Translations under genes and position numbers: made by a program
Shown: positions 7,445 to 14,529 of the stretch, piece by piece
Layout of the letters: each line of letters starts with the position of its first letter
How positions within the stretch are numbered: position 1 is the stretch's first letter
The notes under the pieces: generated by a model
Seen by the model: the letters and a program-made list of their open reading frames with translations, nothing else
Database searches by the model: none
Told to the model about the DNA's origin: nothing
DNA from: Chitinophaga pinensis
Lineage (GTDB): Bacteria > Bacteroidota > Bacteroidia > B-17B0 > Aurantibacillaceae
NCBI GenBank assembly: GCA_945887955.1
Contig: CAMCZO010000026.1
Coordinates: forward strand, 1 to 33,153
Direction of reading: 5' to 3'
DNA length: 33,153 nucleotides

Positions 7445-8566
7445 TTACTTTTGTGCCTTTAAATAAAAATACAATCCAACAAATATAAAAATTAAGTTTG
7501 GCGTCCATACTCCTAGTAATGGTGAAGCAAAGCCTGTTGTTGCAATTGTGTTAAAAATATACATTAGCATAATATAAATACAACTTAAAAATAAGCCTAA
7601 AGCAATTTGTAAACCTACGCCTCCTCTTACTTTTCTAGAAGAAACACTTACTCCAATAATTGTAAGTATAAAAGTTGCAAATGGAAAAGAACTTCTCCTG
7701 TGTTTTTCTACTTCATAAAATTGTATGAGATTTGAACCTTTTAGTTTTTCTCTGTCGATATATGCATTTAATTCAAAATAATTCATTGTTTCTACCTTGC
7801 TTTCATAACGTTTCATGTCTTCTGGCGAAAATTCTATTTTAAGTTTTTTGTTGGCAGAAAAAGAATTACTTAACTTATAAATGGGTTTTTGGTTTTTTAT
7901 TGTATCTAATCTATCTTGAACAACTATTTTACGTTCATAAACATTGGTTAAAATCCAATTTTTTGATAAACTATCCCAAACCATATAATCAGCTTTTAAA
8001 TAATAGGTTTGTTTATATTTATCAACATGTTCAATGCTTATTTTATACCCAGTATTTATTGTATTATCATAGCTTTCTAAATATAATAATTGATTAGGAC
8101 CAATTTTTAAATGTATGTTATGATCATTGTTTTTATAATTTTTATTTATCCATTTGTCTTCGAATGCAATTTTAATTTTAAATGCTTTTGGTAAAATAAA
8201 ATGGTTAAGAATTAAAGATGAAAAGGCTAAAATAAATGCCCCTAACACATAAGGTCTTAATATTCGTTTAAAGCTTGTCCCGCTACTAAGTATGGCAATG
8301 AATTCAGTTTGTTGAGCCATTTTTGATGTGAAAAATATCACGGCAATAAAAGTAAATAGAGGGCTAAATAAATTACCGTAATAAGGGATAAACATTAAAT
8401 AATAATTATAAATAATTTCTTTTAAGGGAATATGGTTGGTTGTAAAGTTTTGAATTTTATCTTTTATATCGAAAACGATAAAAATTAATAAAATAAGCGT
8501 TATTGAGAAAAAAAATGTCCCTAAAAATTTTTTTAAAATATATTTATCTAATTTTTTTAAAAACAT
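7445..8566 (-). CDS. LptF/LptG-family permease (lipopolysaccharide export)
   Basis: Membrane half of the LptBFG ABC exporter that lifts lipopolysaccharide from the inner membrane into the Lpt bridge. Layout is standard: three N-terminal helices within residues 13-120, a periplasmic beta-jellyroll (about 125-270) and three C-terminal helices (about 290-370). The opening LDKYILKKFLGTFFFS and the coupling-helix region TEFIAILSSGTSFKRIL are typical of YjgP/YjgQ proteins. The length of 373 residues fits. It lies 40 bp downstream of tgt on the same strand and may share its transcript. From sequence alone I cannot say whether it acts as LptF or LptG; a partner is not in this window. Confidence 0.85.
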   Translation of the reverse strand: MFLKKLDKYILKKFLGTFFFSITLILLIFIVFDIKDKIQNFTTNHIPLKEIIYNYYLMFIPYYGNLFSPLFTFIAVIFFTSKMAQQTEFIAILSSGTSFKRILRPYVLGAFILAFSSLILNHFILPKAFKIKIAFEDKWINKNYKNNDHNIHLKIGPNQLLYLESYDNTINTGYKISIEHVDKYKQTYYLKADYMVWDSLSKNWILTNVYERKIVVQDRLDTIKNQKPIYKLSNSFSANKKLKIEFSPEDMKRYESKVETMNYFELNAYIDREKLKGSNLIQFYEVEKHRRSSFPFATFILTIIGVSVSSRKVRGGVGLQIALGLFLSCIYIMLMYIFNTIATTGFASPLLGVWTPNLIFIFVGLYFYLKAQK

Positions 8567-8606
8567 TTAAATTATAGGGTATGATAAGATTTTTGTATTT
8601 ATTAAT

Positions 8607-9737
8607 TTAGAGTCTTTGCGCTAATTTTTTTACCATAGTATTTTTCCAGTCCACAAAAGTATCTTCTAATATCCTTTTACGAGCTTCTTTTATTAACCAT
8701 AAATAAAAACCCAAATTATGAATGCTAGCAATTTGAGAAGCCAATAGCTCGTTACAAACGATTAAATGCCTTAAATATGCTTTAGTGTAATCTTTGTCTG
8801 CAAATGTAGTTCCATTTTCATCTAAAGCACTAAAATCATTTTTCCATTTTTCGTTACGTATATTTATAATCCCATTTTGGGTAAATAACAAGCCATGTCT
8901 TGCATTTCTGGTAGGCATAACACAATCAAACATATCAATACCAAGCGAAATACATTCTAATAAATTAATTGGTGTACCAACACCCATCAAATATCTGGGC
9001 TTATCTTTAGGCAAAATGGTTGTTACTAAATCAGTCATGGCATACATTTCTTCAGCAGGTTCTCCAACACTTAATCCACCAATAGCATTTCCAAAACAGT
9101 TTTTTGATGCAATATATTCGGCCGATTTAACTCTTAAATCTTTGTAAACACTTCCTTGTACAATAGGAAATAATGCTTGAGGATAATCGTATTTTGATTC
9201 AGTTTTATTAAATTGATCAATACACCGATCTAACCATCGATGTGTTAAATTTATTGAGTTTTGCGCATAATTTAAATCGCAAGGGTAGGGGGTACATTCA
9301 TCAAAGGCCATAATAATATCTGCGCCAATACTACGTTGTATATCTATAACACTTTCTGGAGAAAAAAAATGTTTGCTACCATCAATATGACTTTTAAATG
9401 TAGCACCATCTTCGCTTAATTTTCTTTGATTAGCCAATGAAAAAATTTGATAACCACCACTATCTGTAAGAATTGGTTGGTGCCATCCATTAAATTTGTG
9501 CAATCCGCCGGCATCTTCAATAGTTTTTATCCCTGGCCTTAAATATAAATGATAGGTATTGCCTAAAATAATTTGTGCTTCAATATCATTTTTTAATTCG
9601 CGCTGATGAACTGCTTTAACGGTTCCAGCGGTTCCTACGGGCATAAAAATTGGAGTTTCAATATTGCCATGAGCAGTTTCAATCAAACCAGCTCGAGCAC
9701 TAGAGTTTTTGTCGGTATGTAAAAGCGTATATTTCAA
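8607..9737 (-). CDS. tgt: tRNA-guanine transglycosylase (queuine/preQ1 insertion)
   Basis: Exchanges the guanine at position 34 of GUN-anticodon tRNAs for preQ1 in queuosine synthesis. TIM-barrel residues are in place: Asp92 in TDSGGYQIF, Asp146 in FDECTPY, GGLSVGE at 220-226, and the nucleophile Asp271 in MFDCVMPTR. The start is a TTG at 9737-9735, directly preceded by in-frame TGA; the next Met is residue 32, inside a conserved motif, so TTG is required. The usual zinc site is incomplete: the C-x-C-x-x-C segment expected near residues 305-318 has no cysteine, while the histidine (His340 in IHNL) remains. From memory this loss is shared by other Bacteroidota Tgt proteins. The length of 376 is normal. 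It is followed by the Lpt permease and preceded 41 bp upstream by the HAD phosphatase. Confidence 0.95.
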   Translation of the reverse strand: MKYTLLHTDKNSSARAGLIETAHGNIETPIFMPVGTAGTVKAVHQRELKNDIEAQIILGNTYHLYLRPGIKTIEDAGGLHKFNGWHQPILTDSGGYQIFSLANQRKLSEDGATFKSHIDGSKHFFSPESVIDIQRSIGADIIMAFDECTPYPCDLNYAQNSINLTHRWLDRCIDQFNKTESKYDYPQALFPIVQGSVYKDLRVKSAEYIASKNCFGNAIGGLSVGEPAEEMYAMTDLVTTILPKDKPRYLMGVGTPINLLECISLGIDMFDCVMPTRNARHGLLFTQNGIINIRNEKWKNDFSALDENGTTFADKDYTKAYLRHLIVCNELLASQIASIHNLGFYLWLIKEARKRILEDTFVDWKNTMVKKLAQRL

Positions 9738-9778
9738 TCAGGTAAATATACTATTATTTGATTTTTTTAAATATATTA

Positions 9779-10444
9779 TTACTTAATTATAGTTTTAAAT
9801 AATTTTAAAACTTCTTGCATGTTATTTAATTTATAATCGGCAATACTAAATTTATGATTATTAATAATTTCTTGTTCAGGTAATGCGATTACTTTCATAA
9901 ATGCAGCTTTAGCAGCAATTACACCATTTATTGAATCTTCAATAACTATGCATTCGAGTGTAGAAATTTGTAATTGCGAGGCGCAACTTAAGAATACTTC
10001 TGGATGAGGCTTCCCGTATTCCATGTTTTCGGCCGAAATACTGCTTTTGAATGTGTTTTTGAGTTTTAATTTCTCTAAAACAGCTTCCATCAATTGATTT
10101 GAAGAAGATGTTGCAAGACCAATTTTAATGTTTTTGTTTTTGCAAAAGTTTATAACCTCAATAACTCCCGATATAGCTTTACCCTCGTTATTAATTAACT
10201 TAACTAACATATTAATTATTCGATGTTCTATATCCGTTGGTAAAAAATCAAGTATATCTAATTTTTCGAACCAATATTCAACCACTTCTTTAAGTCGATT
10301 TCCGGTTGTTTTTTTACAATCTTCTTCAGTGATTAAAACACCAATACTCGCAAAACCTTCAATCATAGCTTTTCTCCATAAAGGTTCACTATCAATCAAA
10401 ACGCCATCCATATCAAAAATAACGGCCTTAATCTCTTTTGTCAT
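9779..10444 (-). CDS. hxpB: HAD-superfamily sugar phosphatase (HxpB/beta-phosphoglucomutase-like)
   Basis: A 221-residue HAD enzyme of subfamily IA with an alpha-helical cap between motifs I and II. Motif I is FDMDGVLIDSE with nucleophile Asp11 and acid/base Asp13, motif II is ATSSS (Thr112/Ser113), Lys145 in YGKPHPE is motif III, and Glu169-Asp170 in VIEDSINGV bind Mg2+. The FDMDGVLIDSEPLW opening and TSSS motif match the E. coli YniC/HxpB group, which dephosphorylates hexose and hexitol phosphates, more closely than true beta-phosphoglucomutase. The symbol is by resemblance and substrate is unproved. It is transcribed minus, divergent from the glycosyltransferase gene over a 45-bp gap, with tgt 41 bp downstream. 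Confidence 0.8.
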   Translation of the reverse strand: MTKEIKAVIFDMDGVLIDSEPLWRKAMIEGFASIGVLITEEDCKKTTGNRLKEVVEYWFEKLDILDFLPTDIEHRIINMLVKLINNEGKAISGVIEVINFCKNKNIKIGLATSSSNQLMEAVLEKLKLKNTFKSSISAENMEYGKPHPEVFLSCASQLQISTLECIVIEDSINGVIAAKAAFMKVIALPEQEIINNHKFSIADYKLNNMQEVLKLFKTIIK

Positions 10445-10469
10445 TGTTAATTATTTTGTTTAATAATTA

Positions 10470-10477
10470 CAAATATA
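10470..10477 (-). promoter_or_regulatory. Putative -7 box TATATTTG before the HAD phosphatase
   Basis: Minus-strand TATATTTG, an exact TAnnTTTG match, 25 bases upstream of the phosphatase ATG. It occupies the 45-bp divergent gap shared with the glycosyltransferase gene. The -33 region would fall inside the glycosyltransferase start, and no TTG is seen there. Confidence 0.4.
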
Positions 10478-10489
10478 TCTTATTTTGAT

Positions 10490-11659
10490 ATGATTACTCT
10501 TGATACTTTTGTATATATGCTTTTACCCGAATTTAAACAAATAGCTTTACCTGAAATTGTTACCATATTAGCTTCCTTAGGATTAGTTTTGATTTTGATT
10601 AATTATTTTTTTAATTATTTGCCATTATCACTTTTTAAAACGGTTAGATTTCCTGTAAATGATTCGCTAGAGCCTGTTTCTATTATTATTTGTGCTCGAA
10701 ATGAAGAGGATAATCTTGCAGAATTTTTACCCAAAATTTTAACACAAAATTATCCTGAATTTGAAATAGTTGTTGTTAATGATTGTAGTTACGATAACAC
10801 TGAAAATGTGATTGATGAGTTTGCTAAAATATTCCCTAATCTTCGTAAAACTAATATTAAAGAAGATGATTATTATAAACATGGTAAAAAATTCGCAATG
10901 TTAGTTGGAATAAAAGCAGCTAAACACAATCATTTAATTTTTACTGATGCTGATTGTTATCCATCATCAGATCAGTGGTTAAAAGAAATGTCAAGCGGAT
11001 TTTCAAATTCAAAAGAAATTGTTTTAGGTTATGGGGCATATGATAAAAAACCTGGTTTTTTAAATAAGTTAATTCGTTTTGATACGTTTATCATCGCCGT
11101 TCAATATTTATCACAGGCAATTAAACATAAGCCATTTATGGGCATTGGAAGAAATTTAGCCTATACAAAAGAGTTGTTTTTTAAAGAAAAAGGTTTTTCA
11201 ACTCATTATCACATTCAATCTGGTGATGATGATTTATTTGTAAATCAAGCCGTTAAAAATGATAATACAAACGTTTGTATTCATAAAGATGCGATAACTT
11301 ATTCTAAAGCTAAAACTACTTTTAAAGATTGGCGTATTCAAAAAGCAAGGCATTTATCAACAGCCCCACTTTACAATATTGCTTCTAAATCTAAAATTGG
11401 TTTTATTTATTTTTCTCAATATTTTTTTTATTTTAGTTTATTTTCACTTTCACTTTCTAATTATACAATTGTATTGCTTCCAATATTTTTAATTTTTAAA
11501 ATAATAATGCAATGCTTGTTTTTAAATAAAGCAGCTAACTATTTAAACGAAAAAGACTTAATTATTCCAAGTGTATTTTTTGAATTTATCTTGTTATTTA
11601 TTTACCCAATTTTCCACTTAACTAAATTTATTTACAAAAAAAATAATTGGAACAATTAA
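10490..11659 (+). CDS. Membrane-anchored family 2 glycosyltransferase
   Basis: A 389-residue GT2 enzyme: N-terminal hydrophobic helix (about residues 23-45), GT-A catalytic domain (about 60-290) and two or three C-terminal membrane helices (about 300-385). Motifs visible are SIIICARNEEDNL at the nucleotide-binding strand, VVVNDCSYDNT, the metal-binding DxD as Asp153-Ala-Asp155 in FTDADC, and a late WRIQKARHLS segment like the Q/RxxRW motif of processive enzymes. It likely transfers a sugar to a lipid-linked or polysaccharide acceptor at the inner membrane; the sugar is unknown. Its last 13 bases overlap the TTG start of the sigma factor gene, which makes co-expression likely. The start is only 45 bp from the divergent phosphatase start. 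Confidence 0.85.
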   Translation: MITLDTFVYMLLPEFKQIALPEIVTILASLGLVLILINYFFNYLPLSLFKTVRFPVNDSLEPVSIIICARNEEDNLAEFLPKILTQNYPEFEIVVVNDCSYDNTENVIDEFAKIFPNLRKTNIKEDDYYKHGKKFAMLVGIKAAKHNHLIFTDADCYPSSDQWLKEMSSGFSNSKEIVLGYGAYDKKPGFLNKLIRFDTFIIAVQYLSQAIKHKPFMGIGRNLAYTKELFFKEKGFSTHYHIQSGDDDLFVNQAVKNDNTNVCIHKDAITYSKAKTTFKDWRIQKARHLSTAPLYNIASKSKIGFIYFSQYFFYFSLFSLSLSNYTIVLLPIFLIFKIIMQCLFLNKAANYLNEKDLIIPSVFFEFILLFIYPIFHLTKFIYKKNNWNN

Positions 11660-12261
11660 ACGATAATCATCATTTAACTACAAAAGCTGTTTATGATTAT
11701 AAATTGGTAAAATTAGCTCTTGAGCAAAATGATCAAAAAGCATATGCTGAATTAATGAATCGTTATAAGGACAGTGTTTTTTATACAATGAATAAAATGT
11801 GTAACAATCGAGATGATGCAGATGATTTAACTATTGAAGCTTTTGGTAGAGCGTTTAAAAATTTACATCAATATAATCCTAGTTATGCTTTTAGTACCTG
11901 GTTGTTTAAAATTGCAAGTAATAATGCTATTGATTTTTTAAGAAAGAAAAAACAAAAGGCAACTTTGTCTTTAAATGTTAAAGTTGATTCGAACGAAGGT
12001 GTTGATTTTTCATCATATATTAAATCAGAGAGCTTAGATCCTGAAGAAAAATTTATCCGTAAACAAAAAATTGAAACTATTCGTTTATTGGTAGATAATC
12101 TTAAACCAAAATACAAAGAAATGATTGAGTTATTTTATTTTCAAGAATTAAGTCATGAAGAAATCTCTAATAAATTAAATTTACCAATTGGCACTATTAA
12201 AGCTCAGTTATTTAGAGCCAGAGATCTTTTATTCAATGCTTTAAATAACAGCAAAAGTTAA
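11647..12261 (+). CDS. ECF-type RNA polymerase sigma factor
   Basis: A 204-residue sigma-70 family protein with region 2 (about residues 28-100: DDADDLTIEAFGRAF, then YAFSTWLFKIASNNAIDFLRKK) and region 4 (about 155-200: YKEMIELFYFQELSHEEIS, then GTIKAQLFRARDLL). Region 3 is absent, as in ECF factors. The start is a TTG overlapping the glycosyltransferase end by 13 bp; the first internal Met (residue 37) lies inside region 2, and another TTG (codon 20) is the only close alternative. No anti-sigma factor or SusCD-type partner sits next to it, unlike the polysaccharide-responsive ECF systems of Bacteroidetes. Instead it lies between a glycosyltransferase and rsmG, so its trigger and regulon cannot be inferred. 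Confidence 0.88.
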   Translation: MEQLNDNHHLTTKAVYDYKLVKLALEQNDQKAYAELMNRYKDSVFYTMNKMCNNRDDADDLTIEAFGRAFKNLHQYNPSYAFSTWLFKIASNNAIDFLRKKKQKATLSLNVKVDSNEGVDFSSYIKSESLDPEEKFIRKQKIETIRLLVDNLKPKYKEMIELFYFQELSHEEISNKLNLPIGTIKAQLFRARDLLFNALNNSKS

Positions 12262-12268
12262 CATAAAT

Positions 12269-12892
12269 TTGATTCAAATTATTTTAAAATATTTTCCAGA
12301 TTTAAGTTTAAATCAAAAATCTAATTTTGAAAAATTATTCGAGTTATACACTTTTTGGAATAATCAAATTAATGTGATTTCTCGAAAAGATATAGATTTA
12401 GTATACGAACGTCATGTTTTACATTCTTTAGGTATAGCCAAAGTAATTTCTTTTAGGCCTGGCACAAAAGTATTAGATGTAGGAACAGGAGGTGGGTTTC
12501 CGGGCATTCCTCTAGCAATCCTTTTTCCTGAAACTGATTTTTTTTTAGTGGATAGTATTGGAAAAAAAATTAAAGTAGTAAATGAAATATCAAACGCTTT
12601 AAATTTAAAAAATGTAAGAGCTAAGCACTGCCGAGCTGAAGATATTAATGAAAAATTTCATTTTGTTGTTAGTAGAGCTGTAACTGAATTTCCTGTGTTT
12701 TATTCTTGGATAAAAAACAAATTTTTAATTCAAAATTTAAATGATTTGAAAAATGGAATTTTGTATTTAAAAGGTGGAGATTTAAAAGAAGAATTTGGTA
12801 TTTATTATGATCATGCTCAGTTTTACGAATTAAAAAATTACTTTAAAGAAGAGTTTTTTGAAACTAAAAAAGTGGTGTATTATAAAATTTAA
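12269..12892 (+). CDS. rsmG: 16S rRNA (guanine-N7)-methyltransferase RsmG (GidB)
   Basis: Methylates N7 of G527 in 16S rRNA using S-adenosylmethionine; loss in other bacteria gives low-level streptomycin resistance. The SAM-binding motif I is VLDVGTGGGFPGIP (residues 68-81). VISRKD near residue 37 and ERHVLHSLG at 47-55 are typical RsmG N-terminal motifs, and VVSRAVTEF contains the family's SRA motif. The start is a TTG at 12269, 7 bp after the sigma-factor stop. The protein contains no other methionine, so no ATG start is possible. The length of 207 is normal. The 3' end (12796-12896) is duplicated in decayed form at 14150-14237, beyond the barrel-protein gene. Confidence 0.93.
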   Translation: MIQIILKYFPDLSLNQKSNFEKLFELYTFWNNQINVISRKDIDLVYERHVLHSLGIAKVISFRPGTKVLDVGTGGGFPGIPLAILFPETDFFLVDSIGKKIKVVNEISNALNLKNVRAKHCRAEDINEKFHFVVSRAVTEFPVFYSWIKNKFLIQNLNDLKNGILYLKGGDLKEEFGIYYDHAQFYELKNYFKEEFFETKKVVYYKI

Positions 12893-12896
12893 TTTT
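12796..12896 (+). repeat. Intact copy of a ~100-bp direct repeat (rsmG 3' end)
   Basis: The last ~32 codons of rsmG plus its stop and four following bases. Its partner is at 14150-14237 in the same orientation. Aligned by eye, the distal 60 bases (12837-12896) match 14181-14237 with four substitutions and three single-base gaps. The upstream part aligns with a few substitutions and one ~10-base deletion in the partner. The final 26 bases differ at one position only. Confidence 0.8.
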
Positions 12897-12989
12897 TTTA
12901 ATTGTATTGATATTTACAAGATAAAGTAAAATTTTAATCAGATTAATTTTATTAGGTAATTTTAAACTATATTTTTTTAAGTTTATAAT

Positions 12990-14129
12990 ATGTATTTTAA
13001 ATTAGTTTGCGCTTTTCTGTTTTTCATTCCTTTTTTGATGCAAGCACAAACCGATGAAGTAGGTGAAAAAAAACGCAAGTTTTTCGGTTTTTCTCCCTTA
13101 AGTGATACCATTACCAAGGAAAGCAAAGGGGTGTTCTTACTCCCTCTTCTATATTATACACCAGATACGCGTTGGGCTGCTGGTGCTGCTGGCGTTTGTT
13201 ATTTTAAAAGACAGCCCAAGACCGAAGGGCAAATTGAAACCAGGATGTCTAATGTGCAATTTTTAGCCGATTACACGCAAAATCGTCAATTAGACATATC
13301 GTCAAATTGGAATATTTTTACAGCGAATGAAAATTATTTGATAAAAGGGGATATTCGCTTCCGAAATTTCCCGGATAAATTTTATGGTATTGGAAATCAG
13401 ACCTCTTTATCGCAAGCCGAAAAATATAGCTATGATCTGTTGGTTATTAGATCGCTTCAGCTAAAAAAAATAAAACCAGGATTATTTTTAGGATTTGATT
13501 ATGAATTTGAATACGAATACAATTTCCAGCTTGAACCTGGCGGTGATTTGGAAAAGGGAAGCGTATTAGGTAATCGTGGCTCAATAGGTTCTGCTATTGG
13601 TTTGGTTGGGGTATTGGACACAAGAGACAATGTCATTAATGCATACAAAGGTCGTCTTGCAGAACTTTCTACCTATTTTTTTCTGCCTCAGCTCGGTAGT
13701 ACTTTTCGGTTTATTGTTGTTAATGGCTCATATCAGCACTATTGGAGATTGAAGAGCAAGCATATTTTGGCTTGGCAAACCAAAACGCGCTTTACTTTTG
13801 GTGATGTTTCTTTTTTAGATTTACCTACTCTTGGAAACGATGATATCTTGCGTGGCTATGCCAAAAACAGATTTCGCGACAAATATTTTATGGGAACTCA
13901 GTTCGAGTATAAATTTCCTTTAATTTGGCGTTTTGGTGGGGTCGCTTTCGCCGGAGCTGGTGATGTTTTTGGCCCTTCTTCCAACCTTTCTTTTAAAAAT
14001 TTAAAGTACTCAATTGGTGCAGGTCTTCGGTTTGTAGTGAATCCTGCTGAACGCTTGAATATACGACTAGACTATGGTTATGGTAAAGAGGGGGGGCATT
14101 TTTATTTTGTGGTAGCTGAATCTTTTTAA
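12990..14129 (+). CDS. BamA/TamA-family outer-membrane beta-barrel protein (no POTRA domains)
   Basis: A 379-residue outer-membrane protein with signal peptide ending QAQ (residue 20) and a barrel from about residue 40. Alternating aromatic strands run throughout, the L6-loop motif appears as LRGY (residues 287-290) followed by FRDKYFMGTQFEYKFPL, and the last residue is Phe, as needed for BAM recognition. These match the Omp85 'surface antigen D15' barrel domain (Bac_surface_Ag). POTRA repeats are absent, so it is not an assembly BamA; such barrel-only relatives have largely unknown roles. Base composition is clearly higher in GC than its neighbours: 30 of 60 bases at 13141-13200 against 11 of 60 at 12721-12780 in rsmG. 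Flanking copies of the rsmG tail suggest it was inserted here. Confidence 0.85.
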   Translation: MYFKLVCAFLFFIPFLMQAQTDEVGEKKRKFFGFSPLSDTITKESKGVFLLPLLYYTPDTRWAAGAAGVCYFKRQPKTEGQIETRMSNVQFLADYTQNRQLDISSNWNIFTANENYLIKGDIRFRNFPDKFYGIGNQTSLSQAEKYSYDLLVIRSLQLKKIKPGLFLGFDYEFEYEYNFQLEPGGDLEKGSVLGNRGSIGSAIGLVGVLDTRDNVINAYKGRLAELSTYFFLPQLGSTFRFIVVNGSYQHYWRLKSKHILAWQTKTRFTFGDVSFLDLPTLGNDDILRGYAKNRFRDKYFMGTQFEYKFPLIWRFGGVAFAGAGDVFGPSSNLSFKNLKYSIGAGLRFVVNPAERLNIRLDYGYGKEGGHFYFVVAESF

Positions 14130-14529
14130 GCGATATCCAAATGCGATAGTGGTATTTATTTTGATTATACCAAGTTTTAAATTATTTTAAATAAGATTTT
14201 TGAGACTAAAAAGTGGTGTACTATAAAATTTAATTTTCTCTTTTTTATAAAATTCTCGTTTATTTTAAGCATAGGTTAAAGGCAGGAAAAGCTCAAATTA
14301 AATATAATAAATAAGGTCGCTCCACCCAACATAATTATTTATTTTTAACATTACGATTAACCAGGGTTATTGCATCTTTATCACTTTTATACCTTATCTT
14401 CATTTGGCAGCAGTGATGTCTATGTAAGTGCTATAGACAGGTAGTTTTGTGCAAAAACAAGTTTCATTTTTTTAATTATGTTTATTAGGCATAAAATTAC
14501 GATATTTATGCTGTTTAATATTTATAATT
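14130..14529. other. 400-bp gene-free stretch with rsmG remnant and small hairpins
   Basis: No credible coding sequence. It holds the decayed rsmG tail (14150-14237), then about 290 bp of mixed composition, more GC-rich than typical intergenic DNA here. Two small inverted repeats are visible: TGTCTAT/ATAGACA at 14417-14423 and 14433-14439 (9-base loop), and GTTTT/AAAAC at 14444-14448 and 14454-14458. No terminator-like T-run follows either. The conserved membrane-protein gene starts at 14530. Confidence 0.6.
14150..14237 (+). pseudogene. Decayed duplicate of the rsmG 3' end
   Basis: Begins 20 bases after the barrel-gene stop and parallels 12796-12896. In frame it first reads GIYFDYTKF then stop, against GIYYDHAQF in intact rsmG. 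A ~10-base deletion and three single-base gaps destroy the rest of the frame. The terminal 26 bases (AGTGGTGTA, then TATAAAATTTAATTTT after one variable base) are otherwise identical. It is too short to be functional. It is best explained as the displaced or duplicated end of rsmG left when the barrel gene entered. Confidence 0.75.

Noticed and set aside
8794..9147. 117-codon open frame antisense to tgt
   Set aside because: It is fully inside a strongly conserved gene; the open frame follows from codon bias in AT-rich DNA.
14312..14460. Short minus-strand frames in the spacer after the rsmG remnant
   Set aside because: The frames are only about 20 codons, broken by stops, with no start or homologue that I can support.
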